Positions 10,355 to 24,473 of a stretch of DNA of 64,000 nt are shown here, one piece after another. Within the stretch, counting starts at the first letter, position 1; each line of letters begins with the position of its first letter. Both the position numbers and the translations under genes were made by a program. Under the pieces are notes generated by a model. The model did no database searches. It was not told the origin of the DNA and saw nothing but the letters and a program-made list of their open reading frames with translations. This DNA comes from Linyphia triangularis. Its lineage: Eukaryota > Arthropoda > Arachnida > Araneae > Linyphiidae. The DNA lies in the NCBI GenBank assembly GCA_963978545.1, contig OZ021721.1, positions 98,877,918-98,941,917 of the forward strand, read 5' to 3'.

Positions 10355-10911
10355 CAGGATATCCCAAAATGGTTGCTTATAGGGTTTGTTTATTTTATTG
10401 TAGAGATAGAGCATTACTTTAAATGGCAAACATTCTTACTTTAAATTATATTCATTGTAAAATTTTAATTTGCATGTGTCCTCATGGAATAACTTTTCAA
10501 TTACAAAAATGTTTTTGAGGTGAAATCACAATGTAGAAAGAAAATAAAACTATTTTGAAAATTAAACGAAACCCTTAACATTGAAAAACTTGACATTACT
10601 CTCAATAACATGTGAATTTGCTTCCCTAAATAAAGATATACCCCTCTCGGTTTTAAATTGTTATAATTTGGTTATTTTATAGATAGTCTTTTTTTTTAAA
10701 TTGATATCATTTGACATTGTATATTTGTAATTGACTTTTCATCACTACAGGGACTGTATTAAAACTAGGATTCTGCAACTTGCTTATGAGAATCGCATTA
10801 TCTTTTTATCAATTTTTACCTTATTTTGAAAAAAATTTCAATTTATTCTGATGCTCTATCTCTAATAACAATTGAAATAAACCCTTGTAGCAACCTTTTT
10901 GGGACATCCTC
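10355..10911. mobile_element. mariner-like MITE, ~557 bp, with ~60-bp terminal inverted repeats
   Basis: The left end CAGGATATCCCAAAATGG ... GAGATAGAGCAT (10355-10411) is the diverged complement of ATGCTCTATCTC ... TTTTTGGGACATCCTC (10851-10911). The CAGG-x-T-x-TCCCAAAA terminus and a TA just before it are typical of Tc1/mariner relatives. No transposase frame is present. Confidence 0.75.
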
Positions 10912-13900
10912 TTTAAGGAATTTTTGAGATACAAGTTACCATATCTTAACTTTCTTAACATATCAAGATTAAAAAATTTTTGTTTCCTTCAACTAAGGAA
11001 CTTACTTTTTAATAGAAAACTTATATTTCTAAAAGTATTTTTTCACATTGGTAGATTTGTTTATTCTATGAGAGGTTAAAAAAATATGCTTTTTTTTATC
11101 ACTCTGTAGTTTAAGATATAAATTCCCTTTTTGCATTTCTGAATTAGCATTGATTGTCGGTTTTTCTCTGCCCTATATAACAATGCAATATTTTCGAACC
11201 ATAACAATTGGAATATTGCTTCAAAAGTTTGAAAAAATTTACCACTTATAGCAACAACAATGCATGTGATTTTTATACTAATTCATGAGAATACAAAGTA
11301 TTAAATTTTTATTTTTTTTAAATTATACATTTAAATTTTTTTTATTTGTTTCTCCCCTAATTGTTTGAAAAAATTACTTGGAGATACTCTTTCAAATGTT
11401 GATAGTAAAAAAAACACACACTATTTCCTTCTCAATTTCTTTATTTAGCTTTTATTATTGTTACTTCTATAACATTAAATTATTTTTAGACAATATCTAA
11501 TAGTATGAGAAATATTGCATTATGTCTATGGGGTTTGAAAAGACAATCACTTTCTAATGTATTGAAACTGTATGTTTTAAATAAAAATAAAATAAGTTTC
11601 AGTTTATTTAACTATTGCTATTCATTAAATATATTTATATAACAGTGTGCCAAACAAAAGCAGTTAGCTTCTAAAGTAGTACAGCTGCCTCGTATGAATC
11701 GCTTAATGTTATAAGGATACTTCTCATTTTATCTGAATTTTTTTTTTTTTTAAGAAATACTAAGGCAGAGGCATCAATGTAATTTGAAAGTAGATCTCAG
11801 TGTTCTTTATTAAGTGTGTTACAACCTTATACTGTCTCCATTTGCTATTGGGTTCTTTTAAAAGAAGCTGAATCATATTTTTCCTTCTCCTGTAAAATCC
11901 TAATCTGTCAGAAGTCCCCTTTTTAACAACAAGCTATTCATATACCTAATTGTCTCTTAATTTAAAGTGTAGAATGACAAAACAAAATTGAATACAAAAC
12001 TAGTTTAACATTATTTTGTTTGTACTACATTTTTGTAATGCTACAATAAGATTTTAGAAAAACTCATGAGTGCCAAAGGTTTTTTGCAATATAGAAATGC
12101 ATGTGCCAATCACATCATCATAAATGCAAAATAAGATTTATTTATTTCATTAAATTTTCGTTGCATATTTAAATTTAGTATGAATGGGTATGTAATGTAA
12201 TTTTCTTGAATTCCATTGAAAGTTAAAAAAAAAAAAATTAATTTAAAAAATTCTGTTTCTATTAAATTACAAGTTGTATTACTCATTGTTATAAATTATT
12301 TTATAGATGTACTTAACTGTTTTGAGAGTATTTCTTGTGTGACTTCTTGATTTTGCAACTGATTTTCTATAAAACGTCAATTCTTTTTCACATTTTTGAA
12401 ACCTTAAACTTGCTGCATTCATAAGAACATAAACAGTGTAACTTTCACCGAAGCACAATTATACCTTATCTTTAAATTTTGTTTGTCATAAAACTTCTTT
12501 TTGTGAGTAACGTACTAAATTAACTAATTTAGCTTGTTTGTTATGTTTGGAAAGGTTTATAATTTTACTAACACATCTGCATTTAAAAAAAAAGAAGTCT
12601 TGGGCAAGTATTTAAACATCTCATAGTTATTTTCATAGTGTTTCTTTTTGAAAAATTTTGTTGTAAAATTAAGGGTTCCAAAATAATATCTTTTCCTTTC
12701 TTAAAAAAACTGCTGAATCATTTCTTTCAACAGTTAAGTATTATAAAATTTTATTTTCCTCAATTCATCTCTAATAAAATTTTATTTAAAGATTTCAAAA
12801 TGAATATAAATTTTAAACATGTATTAAAATGCTTAGTAATAATACAGTCAACTCTCATTTACTTGTCCCTTCAATTATTTTGTTGCTTTCTGTGCTTACT
12901 TATGGAACTTATTATTACTCAGGTAGTTGACCACCTGTTATACTTGATTTTTAATTTGCTTCATAAATTTCATGTCTTTGAAGATATCTATTAAAACTTA
13001 GTTATATTTGTTCCTTTTCTAATGTGTAGGTAAGGCTTAAAGTTCTGCTACTGCAATGCCTTAAATTTTTATCTGTCTTTTGAATGGGTTCCTAAATGTT
13101 TCTGAAAGATTCATAATGATTTGTATCTAGGTTTTCCCTCTTGTTGACTAATATTTTGTTTATGTTTAATAGTTTATTTTATTGCACAATTGGATTTACC
13201 AATTGTGAACTTACTAGCCAAAGCAGTATAATTAGATATACTTTTGTTTTAATAAAGTCATGATATTTGCAGAACACACTTGTGGCAAATATGTCTTCTT
13301 TAAAAAAACATTATTATTTTAACCCATTAGGGAAAATATATCTTTTAGATTGATGCAATTTGCACTGCCAATTCATTTGCAATATTGTTGCACATTTATC
13401 TACTTGGGTCTTAGATTAATAACTTACTTTTTCTAAAAGGTTAAAAGTATTATTTATATTTCTTTTTTACATTATGTAATTTAGAGAATTCCTAATTTCT
13501 TCAGGGGACAAAAATTAGGTTTGGCTGTATTATGGAAGTATTGAGTAATGTTTTCAAGAAATTTATTTTTCACATCTTGGGGTCCTTTACAATAAAATAT
13601 TCAAGTTTTCAGATCGTAGTTACTTAATTCCTTTATTAGCTTTTTAAAAATCTATATTTTCATGCTGAAAACCTATTAAGTTGTAAGTTGACAAATGAAA
13701 TATAACTAAACGCTCTATGATTTTCATGTTTTTATTATATATTCATAGTATAAAAATGCTCACCTCCACTTTTTATTTAAATTACTCTTTTAATAATGAA
13801 GATACATCCTGGCTTGAAAATCTTCGATTTTACATATATTTTTGCACTGTACCTGCTTAATATCAAACAATGAATATTCAAAGGATGCTAATCTTTAACC

Positions 13901-16679
13901 ACTGATAAATTTGGACTTAAAACAGTTTTGAATTGTGTGCTTTGGAAAGGATAATTATTTAATAACACTTGTGAAATGCCAAATGGAGCAAAGTTTATCG
14001 TTGTGAAGTGTTTTTTGTGTCGGTTTAATCTAGAACATCTTTTTGCACGAATTGCTTTGAAACCAACAGGAATATCTTGGAGGTTTAACATGCTAACTTG
14101 AAACTTAGTCAACTAATGCAACTGCTCATACCTGATAGCAGTCACGGGAAGTGAAGTGCTAGCACAAGTTATATATTAATATTTTAGTGAATAAAAGCTG
14201 AATATGCTTGATACAGGGTCAGAATTTAACTACATATGTTTTTGTTTTTTTTGCATTATACTCGCTCAATTGCATTTTTAAATAAGTTTTGTTGTCAGAA
14301 ACTTGTTTTTCAGCCTTGAACCTGTGATTACAAATTATTTTATTTGTTGTTGATTATTAGTGTGATATTTTGTAACAGCAGAAGTTTTTTCTCCAAAGGA
14401 TCGCTGAGAATTGTTCCTGTACATGTAAGTTTTGAACATTCGATTATTAGCTTAACTCGGTCTTAAGTTGATACCACTGGGTAAAGTTCAATGGCCATAT
14501 AGTGACTAAACACTAAACTACTCATGGCCACAACTAAACTACTCATGGAAACTATCTAACTGCTTGATTTCTGTACTCCACTTTACCTTATTGGTATAAA
14601 TTTAACACAAGGCTTGATATACCTTTGTACTTTCTAGATATTTTTTCTATTCAAATTGTGAATAGCTTAGAAATTTTTCTTTTGTGTTGAATTATTTTCT
14701 GTTTTACTGCTAAAACAGTTGCTCGAAAAAAAATCTGGCCAAACAACATTGTTTTGAAGTGTGTATCTAATCTAATTTATGAATGAAGTGAATTTTACTT
14801 TAAATTGTAGAATGTTTATAAGACAATTATTTTCTAGGTGTAGCATTTGTTACCTGATAGCAAATTCATGTGATCAATTATAAGGAAAAATATCTTATCT
14901 TATAAATTTATGTTTTTATATAACTCATGTGTTACATAAAATTGATTAGATATTGATTGTGTATCTTACCTATCAATTATTTTATAGCTCTTTGATAGGA
15001 AAGCAGGTTTGGCTATGAATTTTTTTAAATGTATTGAAATTATTTTGAAACAGTCAATAATTTCACAGATCCCATGTCTATAATTTGTATTGCAAGTCAC
15101 TTTTTATTTATTGTGCAGCCAAATGGAACTTTATCATTAGCAATATTTTTAGCAGCATCTATTTGAAATTTGGTCTTGAAGACTTGAAACTTCATAGTCA
15201 CACACTTCTTCATAACTTGAATTTTAATTATTACTTCATTATCTTTTTTAAATTTATATTTTATTAAATTGAACAAACAAATACTAAGTTAATAAATTTC
15301 CATTGACTGTTTTACTAATTTGTTGTGAAATTTGTCAAGTGTGAATTGAACATATTTCAATTCAGAAGTGACAATTTATTGCTTAAATGTTGGAAAACGC
15401 TAGAATTTTGTGTTTTTCTATTAAATTAACTTATTTCATAAATTGGTAACATTCCTTATATACTGTTTTAGTCATTGATAGGATTAATGTTCTTACACCT
15501 TGAATCCTAAGGACATGGTGCCCTGTGAGCTTTTTGAAAACAGTTTATTTTATTTGTCTAAATAAGAATCATCTGAAGTGTATGTGTTTACTAATTTTTC
15601 TTAAAATGTATTACACTTCATGTGTGCTTATAATGTTTTAAACTATGATAGTTTTATTTTATCTTGTATGAAATATTTTAGTTTTAAACTGTTCATGAGT
15701 ATTGTTATAGATCTGTTATTTTTTTTTTTTTATTCTTCTTATTTTCTTTTAGTTCTTGTGTTTCTATTATTTTAAATGCATTCTATGACCACTTATACTT
15801 TTATTTGTATTTGAAAATATGTATTTTGCATATCTTTACTGTATTTCTTTTATATTTTTGTGTAGTTTTGGTGTTCGTGTAAATTTTTTATTGTAGAAGA
15901 TAAGTTTATTGACAAAATAATTGTTTAAAATCTTTTGCTTTTTAATTAACTATGGATTACCACCTTCAATTATGAAATAAACCAATAATGACAAAATTGT
16001 TAAATTCAATATTCTGTTGAAATAATGTATTTTCTGTAGGTTTTTTAAAACTGGTTGTCTAAATTGGTAAATATGGTTGTATACCTTTTTGTTTCATTGT
16101 GAATTTATTACTTACTCTGCACTGTTATGTGAATATATGTGGCATGGACACTTTCATGGGTATTGATACTAAGTATGTGAATTTGTGAAATTTACAGGGT
16201 AAATAGTATAAATATTCTATTTCAACACTTGCACATTCCATAATTCTTGATGCAATTTAGTGGTTTTGTACTTATGAAATTAGATTTAGTAGCTTTTGAA
16301 ACTTAATAACATCCATGTTTCTTTTTGATCAAGTGGTCAGAGCTTTGAGTGTTTTAATACTCTGGCTAAAAGTCAGATCTATATAAATGAATAGTACTCT
16401 TTCAATGAAAAATTACACAGGCCCATAAAAAAAACTTCTAAAAAACTTTTGAAACATTAATAACTAATTCTTAAATTTTTTTTATGCTGAATCTGACCTC
16501 TTTTTTTCTATCATCTATGCTGTTTTATTGTAATATGATTTCGTACAATATGTATGACTAGAAAGTTAATGGAACATGGAATGAAAAATAAATTGTTAAA
16601 ATATTAACAAAACTTTTTTAAAAATAAACATGGAAATACCCTTTTATTGCAAGGATTTTTGCATTCATTTCATTAAATG
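10912..16679. other. Gene desert, T-rich on + strand
   Basis: No exon, inverted-repeat element or RNA gene was recognised. Short frames such as 12638-12994, 13888-14112 and 15085-15267 have low-complexity AT-driven composition and are not credible genes. Confidence 0.5.
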
Positions 16680-17240
16680 TCCTGTTCTGACCTGCTAGTT
16701 GCTTGAAGTGCCCATCAGTAGTGTTCCAGTAGCCCTAATGTGGTCTTTCCGTCACTGATATCTTGATAAAACTACTCACCTTGCTCCTCACTGACCCTGT
16801 CCAAATTGTCTGGGGGGGGGGGGGGGGCGATCAAGGATTATTGTTTGAAAATTGAATCTTCAGACTTATCAAGCATCCTAAACTTTTAACTTTTGCACCA
16901 TGTTACCTACAGTGGAAATATAATATAGGAACTTTTTTTTATCCCACAACTTGGTAACAGCCTGTCTGAATGATTCCCAATCCTCCTTTTTATTTAAAGT
17001 CAATTTTTTATTAAAATTTGGAATAAAAAATAATGGTTTAGATGTAAAGCACAAAAAACATGACTTGTTTAAGTTTTGCTTCTGATAGATGAGGAAACTT
17101 TTCCTGGAGATACTTCAAATGTTATCCATATTTGGGTATAGTCACAGTGTTTTATTTGAGATAATTTTATGTATAAAAGTGACTGGGAAAAATTTTCTGC
17201 ATCCACACTAGGTCCTCATGCAGAATGTTCTTTTTTTTAG
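16680..17240 (-). pseudogene. Decayed copy of a multicopy arthropod transposon-type protein
   Basis: Read on the - strand in shifting frames, fragments appear in the order of a protein family I know as highly repeated in arthropod genomes: NILHEDLV (17180-17240), LKYLQEKFPHLSEAKLK (~17050-17115), KKEDWESFRQAVTKLWDKKK (~16931-16992), SLK, then DNLDRVSEEQGE-stop-FYQDIS (~16750-16810; family form roughly DE-GERFHQDI) and a WALQ-like remnant. Stops, frameshifts and a 17-base C tract (G on +, ~16812-16828) break it. The domain content and direction are clear; the element class to which the family belongs is not known to me. Confidence 0.6.
16812..16828. repeat. Poly-G/poly-C homopolymer
   Basis: A run of about 17 G on the + strand sits within the decayed pseudogene. 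It is a likely slippage or assembly-error site. Confidence 0.85.
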
Positions 17241-20200
17241 GCATTAAAGATTTTTTAAAAGCCATTTTTTTCTGAATCAGTGCTTCAAATCTTCACTCCA
17301 ACTGAGTGGAATAGTTTTCATTTAAAACTACATATCAAACTTTTCATAGCTTTCCTTCATTTGCATAGTATGAGCAATAGGTAGATAATGATGCATGAGC
17401 ATATTATCATGATATGAAAGAATAGTCTTTAAACTTGTTTTAGACTATTCTATTTACAGTCTCCATATCTTTTTATTCTTTTCATTTACAAATTCATTCA
17501 ACAACGGCTTGTATCTAATATACTAAATAGTCTTGTTTTAAGAAAGTAAGAAATTTGATTTAAGTAAATGACTTGGTTTCTAAATTTTCTACACATTGAA
17601 GCTCATCACCAGCTACTTCATTTGTAACTGATTGGGGTCCCCTATCCATAATGACATAAAAAAAAAATCTCTAGTATTTTTGTGACTGGTTTGACCTGGA
17701 CCATGGCTCAATGGCAGACAGAAGGTTAGGTATTTTATTACTTTTTTTTACAATGTGCAATACCAATACTATAAAGTAATGATTAAAACTTCGAATCTAA
17801 AGGATTGTTACTCTTTTTCATCATTTTCTAATATCAACATACACCATATCTTATACTGCGCATAAGAGTATCATCAAGTTGTGTTCCTTAATAGGCCTCT
17901 TTAAAGAACTATGTAATATTCATATGTTTTTATTTGTACTCTATAAGTCTAAAAAAATTATCAAGGTTTTTAAAACTATAATTCATTATTTAATGTTTCT
18001 TTATGAATAACAATCAGCATGCTGAGTGTTACTTTACATAGAATTATATCTTTCCAACCAAAAAAGTTTAAGATGGATGACAAATCGGTATCTGTGATGC
18101 AATTCGGATTACATAAATTAATCCAGGTGCAAATAAAAATTCTGAGTCATAAGCATGTTGATAAAATACCATTGTTAAATTGTGTTTACTTTATAACATT
18201 GAATTTGCTAAACATTTTAATAAATATTGAAAGGATAAAATAGCATCATTGCACTGTGTTTACCTTATAACATTGAATTTGCTTAATATTTCATTAAATA
18301 TTGAAACTAGAAAAAATGTAGGATAATACAGCTTTTTTACTGTCATATTCGGATTCAGCATACTAAAAACCACAAGAATAAGACACTTAAAAAGTTTTTT
18401 TCATTGTTGGCCTGTGTTATGATTATAAATCATCTGAGCTAATTTCGTATTATATTACACTTTTAAAGTGTCAAACTTTTTAATAGATTATGAGAAATCT
18501 TATTATTTATGTTTGAACAGATTATAAATCTGATATATTTTCAGTGCAATAATTGTATTATTTTTATAATCTTTGTCACTTTAAAGATATTAATGAATTA
18601 GACAGAAAATTGTGTTGGGAGAAAATAAATTGTAGATATATATAATAAAGCTATTTAAGATGTTCATAGTTGTTTTGGTAATTCAAATTTTGTACAGTTT
18701 ATACAACACATTAATTTATCCTAAAGTACAAAATACTGATACAATTTAAACTATAGCAATACATTTCTAAGAAGTTTAGTTGTGTATACTTCTATACTTG
18801 ATGGGCAGGGAACTATGAACATTTTTATATGCTGTGTTTTATTTGTTGAAAACTCAATCTGCATGTGATATTTTGGCTTGATATTAAAAGTTATATTTAA
18901 ATTCTAATATTTGTTTTAATATTGAAATATTATCTTTTTTATGTTTCAAAATACTTCAATTAAAATGGCAGCTAGTTTGCATATTATTTTTATTTTAAAT
19001 TATTTGTTTTTATATTTGTAACTTATTTTTAGCTATTCAGAAATTTAGTTCAGTTGCATTCATGAACTTTTATATAATGTTTTCCTTATATTGTAATTTG
19101 TTTTAATTATTTTAATGGTTTTATGTGTATTCATGGGTAAAAATATAAGACTACCTCATCTTTCAAAACTACAGATGTAAAACTAAAGCAAAGTGAGAGA
19201 TAGAGATAATTTCTTTTGCTTTTATTTAGTTTTACTCAAAGTAACTAGTACTAAAAAGTTTTAATCTTTTCGTATTCTTTAGCAATGGTATTCAAGAAAA
19301 ACTCATCTTCATGAATTTATCTCTTTAATGTGACAGACCTTATAAATATTTTGTGATAACAGACTTTCGTGTGACTGCTGTGTATATGTTCAGTGGCTGT
19401 TTAGATTTTCTTTGATATTTCAAAAAAAAAAAAAAATTCAATTGATATGGATATATTCACGGATTTGGCATTTTCTCTCTAAAATTTTAGCCTATGTCTG
19501 TAAACAAGATTTTTACTGAGAAATACACTTAAATTATTACTGTGATCCTCAATCTTTGAAACTTTTGTTCAATTTACTAATGCCATTTGTTCTGCAGTAT
19601 CCTTGTGATGAAAAACAATTGCTCAAAATTTGTATACCTGTTTGTTCATTGTATGAAGTATACAATGCTATTAAATTATTAATGTTGCAATAGTAATAAT
19701 TTCCTCTTGTATGCAAGTGGTATTCTTTCCATCTTCAGTTTATTTTGATTGTTATAAAAACATTTTTATAAAGTATAAAACTATGCAATATAACAGGCAT
19801 TATAAGTAATGCCAAAATGTATTTATTATTTTATTATGTATGCAATATATTTAACTGTCTTAATTGAGTAGTTATTTGGCAAATAATCACCTTTTAATTA
19901 CAATAAGTTAAAAATGCAAATTTGATTACTTTTTTAATCTAATTATATTTGTATTTAACTTATTGGTGTATATTTAGTAAACATACTATTCAGTAGTTTA
20001 CTTTAGGTGGTTCTTTAATTCTATAAAAATATAGTAAACTATACTAGAGGCTTTACTTTTCACAACATTGTTTATGTTGTTCTAATTAATGTTTTATTAT
20101 GTATGGATAATTAAATTTTTCATACTTGGGACCAATGAATATTTAAATTTTAAGCCTTTTATTTTATAAAACATGTTTTTCTACTTTAATCAGTTTTCTT

Positions 20201-21284
20201 TAGTTTTTTTTCTCAGATATCCTCTTATTTGTATTTAAAAAATACAATATTTCAAAATTATTTTCACGAATTGTTTTATGCAGATTTTTATCTCAATAGG
20301 GCCCAATAATTGAAGTATACTTTCATGTGGTATTTTAAGTATCACATAATATAAGTAGTAAGCTTTCAAACAGGCAAGTGTTTTATTTTGTCATTCCTGC
20401 ATTTTTACTTGCAAATTTAAAAGAGTACATATAAATAATTTACTTAACCTAAATATTTGATGTTTCATTTCAAAGATTTAACTCAAAGATCTTTCTAAAC
20501 TTATTACTACTCTGCCATTCACCGATGTTTGATAAAGTGTAAATTTATCCTCCAAGTGATTGCAATTTCTAAAGAAATACATGTTTATTCTATTACTTTA
20601 ACTAAGAGCCTAATATTCGCCTTACCATAAGTACCTGGACATTATTTTAAATATTGTAATTCAGTCAATTTTTACAATCGCAATAGATTGTATTCAAAGT
20701 AGTACGACTTGCACTTTATATTTGTACTTGCATTTCAGTTAAAATATATTAAGGTCTAGTCTGGGATAAACATGTTTTTAAAAATTTGGTAAGGCTAATA
20801 CCTCCCTGAAATTTCAAATTTTGCTATCTGCCTCAAAGAGAAGCAAATATTTTTTTACCTAATACAGTTTCTACGTAATATCTTTATTTATAAATAGATG
20901 CTAGCTCAAAATTTTTTCAACCTAATGCTTTGTGGTGTATTACTTTCATTGGGAGTGCATTATTTTTTATTTATGTATATATATATCTATATTTTGCTCC
21001 AATGCTTAAAATAAGCCATTCAATTTACAAGTAATAAAAAAACAAGTAAACAATAGTAAAATAACATCATTTTTATTATATCCCAGAACTGCAAAAGTGA
21101 ATGTATTCATTATCTTCTAATCCTCTGGATAAAAACAATTTGTTACAAAAGATCGGTAATTTTTAATGTAATGTCTTTGTAAATAAAACACTTCACTTAA
21201 AACATTTCTTGGTTGTTTTCTTTATACTTAGATTATTGTAATTTTTCATGAACTATGTTTAATATAGTGTTAGTAAACTTAAAA
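17241..21284. other. Gene desert with a short tandem duplication
   Basis: AT-rich, no exon recognised. An approximately 76-bp duplication centred on ATAACATTGAATTTGCT (copies near 18180-18240 and 18255-18308) is visible. AATAAA at 21182-21187 followed by TTGGTTGTTTTCTTT is a good-looking but unassigned poly(A) site. Confidence 0.45.
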
Positions 21285-21646
21285 CAGAGTGACCACAGAA
21301 CCTGGAAATCAAGGAAATGTCAGGGAACTTTATAAAATTTCACGAAAATCAGGGAAATTTTCAGGCATGTTTTCCCGTTCTTCTGTATTTTGGCGCTATT
21401 TACCGGAAGATTTATTGTGGTAAACGTTAGAAGTTTAATGTTATGGAAAAATTTCAACTTTTCATTATTACCAAAACTATTTTTAAAAAATTGTCATGTT
21501 ATCTCCTTAGCATGCATGTTCTATTTGATATAGGTGTCTATACATCTGGAAAAAATGGGTAAATTTGAAAAAAAGTTTACCGTAAAATCAGAATTTTTTA
21601 AAAATCTGTCAGGGAACTTTTTTTCCTGAATTTTGTGGCCACCCTG
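21285..21646. mobile_element. DNA mini-element with CAGGGTGGCCAC-type ends, 362 bp
   Basis: Left CAGAGTGACCACAGAACCTG and right ...TTTGTGGCCACCCTG (complement CAGGGTGGCCACAAA) form inverted repeats. Both ends are followed inward by CAGGGAAA/TTTCCCTG-like motifs (AAATGTCAGGGAACTT on the left, CTGTCAGGGAACTTT near the right). TAAAA abuts both ends and may be a 5-bp target duplication. Termini of this sort occur in hAT-like elements; the superfamily is unresolved. Confidence 0.6.
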
Positions 21647-21699
21647 TAAAATCAGCAATTTACATAATTGTATTGTACTCAAACTTATAGTGGCCAGGA

Positions 21700-22213
21700 C
21701 AAATGTAAATATACAGGAATCAAATGTCCCTAATTTGGAGAGACCGATGTACTGAACACGAAGTTAAAAGCATAAGACAAATGTAAAATTAATGATAAAC
21801 TCCCAAAGCTTTTAGAGAAAAAAAATTTGCGCACTTTTTGTCTGCCCCCTTAGTAGCCCTGAGGATATCGAGAGTGTAATCCAGTCCAACCATGTTCGTT
21901 GTGGTATTGGCAGTGTTTATTGAGGAACGAAGGTATTCAACATCGCTGATATTCCTTGAGTAGACTGTTTTTGACGTTGCCCAAAAGAAAAAAAAGCCAG
22001 TGTAGTGATCTGGAGATCTTGTTGGCCAGGCAATTGGGCCTCCGCGTCTGGAACCGCGGTCCGGAAAATAAGAATTATTGCCAAAATCTATGATTTCAAA
22101 AGCCAATCTGACAACGTATTGCTAATAGATTTTTTTTAATAGACTGTTGAAATTGGAGAAATTTGATTTGGACACCCTGTATTAATGTGGGGAAATTTGA
22201 TTCGGACACCCTG
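21700..22213 (-). mobile_element. mariner/Tc1-type transposon remnant with transposase C-terminal fragment
   Basis: A - strand frame (22106-21789) contains GPIAWPTRSPDHYTGFFFFW, close to the W-P-x-RSPD-L-x-P-x-DFFLW signature around the third catalytic acid of mariner-like transposases. It continues as TVYSRNISDVEYLRSSINTA, like the usual K-x-x-VY ... LR-x-x-I. The catalytic-region Asp is kept (SPD), but the frame is truncated and has an aberrant poly-Phe. GGACACCCTGTA, a classic end sequence of such elements, occurs twice in tandem (22169-22180 and 22204-22215). Confidence 0.7.
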
Positions 22214-22499
22214 TATTAATTAATAGCTTCTGAAAGCATGAAATTGTTAATTAATAATCCATTATTAATCCAGCAGTTTTGGTGAAAAAATAAGTTTCCC
22301 TTTGAGTTTTGAGTAACGTTCAGGCTGATTTTTTTTATCTCATACACATGTAATATTTTCTTCATGTAATCTAATCTACATTTTTTAAACGGAAAAAAAT
22401 ACACCACATTCCTTCCATTTCGTTTGAAAGGAAATTAATCGATCCGTCGTTAACTACATTTTAATCATGAAAAATTGTTAAAATATCAAACGTGTGCAG

Positions 22500-22526
<27 letters not shown>
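22500..22526. repeat. Poly-T tract
   Basis: About 26 T on the + strand. A possible retroposon tail on the - strand, but no associated element was recognised. Confidence 0.7.
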
Positions 22527-22531
<5 letters not shown>

Positions 22532-22930
22532 AGTGGGAAGTTTGTAATGATCCAAGCTGCTAAAATCCTAATCGATACTTATGTAAAAAAATTTAACGCG
22601 ACAAAACATTTCATAATTATGTGAAACGTAAAAACAAGATCTAAAACCTTGTATTGCAATATCTCTATCTATAAATGCCAAAAGGGTTGATTACAAAATA
22701 GTTTAAGGTTAAATCACAAAAAAGCTTTAAATTTAACCAAAATACGCCTTCACAAACCAATATAAATTGGCTTTAAAGTATATGTACTGCAAAACACAAG
22801 AAAAAATACTATAATCAGCTCAACCGCCACATAACTTCAAGTATAAATACAGAAACCTATCAATTTAATTATAGTTCGGAATAGAATATGGATTCTTCGA
22901 AAAACGAGGCCCTAATCTGCCTTGCATCAA

Positions 22931-23359
22931 CAGGTCCACTATCTCAAAGGAGGTGGTGTTTCTGAATGGAAAGCGAGAAAATTCCCTGAACCCCGACACT
23001 TCCCGAAAACCTCATGATGGAAAGCAACATTAAATATTACAATTTTAGAAGTATAATATTTACATATATAAAATTCTTTCTCGGTAAGATAAGTATTTAA
23101 TATTTTAAAAGTGAAGAGATTATCAAGAATGCATACCACAAAAATAATTTTAAAATTCAGAAGCTGCCTTAAAATCACGGGGAAACCCCCAATTTCTTAT
23201 TATTTAACTCCGAAATAAAATCTGGCAAGAACTTTATACTTTAGTATTTTAGATTTCAAAAATTTCACTTGCGTTACTTTCCATCATGAGGTTTTCGAGA
23301 GGTCTCTTCAGGTCGGGGATATATATACTTCAGAAACATTCTTCGGGGTCCTGGACCTG
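22931..23359. mobile_element. Foldback-type element with ~100-bp inverted arms, 429 bp
   Basis: The left arm starts CAGGTCCA and runs through GTTTCTGAA ... CCCCGAC to CCTCATGATGGAAAG. The right arm is its diverged complement (CTTTCCATCATGAGG ... TGGACCTG). The inner ~16 bp are identical. The centre has no coding content. Confidence 0.7.
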
Positions 23360-24473
23360 TCGAACCTCCGAACGAAAACACGTCCGCTGTACACTGTAAA
23401 AAAAAACCGTCACTTATACGGAAATTCCCAGTAATTGTAACGATTTAAATCCGTAAACCTGAATTTACGGTTTAAAGCAGTTTTCACAGGCCAGACTACG
23501 GTTAATAACCGTCATTCACCAAAAATCGCTCTCTGCGCATGCGCATTACACCATCTTCAAAATAGACGCCGAACGGCGAGGATGGCATTTTTGTTTTGAA
23601 AGAAAGTGGCTTCCTTCGTAAGTTTCTTTTCATTATACAATTAATTTGTTCATTGAAATTCTAAATTAATGTATGTACATAAAATTACATCAGAATCAGA
23701 AAATGTTATTCTTTTATTTAATGGGAAAACACACAGCAATTGTTGTTTTATTGCATTTCTGAAACGTATGCGTGTGATATAGAATATTGTACGTAATATT
23801 TCACGAGTTTGTAAGAGTTGTAAAACTAAATGAAGTTTAAGTAACTGCATTGGCTATCATTTAGAAATGTGCTCTTTAGTTATGTAATAACGGTTTTATT
23901 ACATATATTTTAATTTGATTTTATTATTGTTTATGTTTTAACTTATTCAGTTACCATGTTTTTGATCTTGTTTTGATTTTTTTATCGCCAAATGTCCTAC
24001 TACATCTGTTCCATTGTGTGAAGTCTCAGTCAAAAGACACATCAGTTTCATTGCAGACACACTGTTCTATCAAGGCTTGCTAGCGGTCACATCAAGTGCC
24101 TCACTTTCAACGAGGGCAGGAAAACTTTCGCCACCTGCACCAAGTGCCAAAATCATCAGGCCTCTCCTGAGCACCTCTTGGATTACATGGGACTCTAAGG
24201 AGGGTCTCTTTAGCAATCCTCTCCTAGTCTTCGACTACCTTTTAGTCAACGAACTCGTGGATCTTGTCTCACTCCGTCAGACAGTGAGGATTAGCAACAA
24301 CAACAACAGGCAACTCGCTCCCACACACAGAAGTAAGTGAAAGAATGATTCTTCAGACTCTCCAGCAGCAGTTAAATACCTTAAGTATGTTTACTGTGGT
24401 AAATTGGACATTTTATAAGATGGTTATTTTGTAGAGTCATAATTATTCAGATATAACTTGCATTGGTCAATTT

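Noticed and set aside
13320..13340. TTTAACCCATTAGGG as a further TTAA element end
   Set aside because: No matching inverted partner with TTAA was found nearby.
24014..24340. 108-codon + frame
   Set aside because: Sits inside the ~3 kb non-autonomous element and resembles no transposase or known protein.
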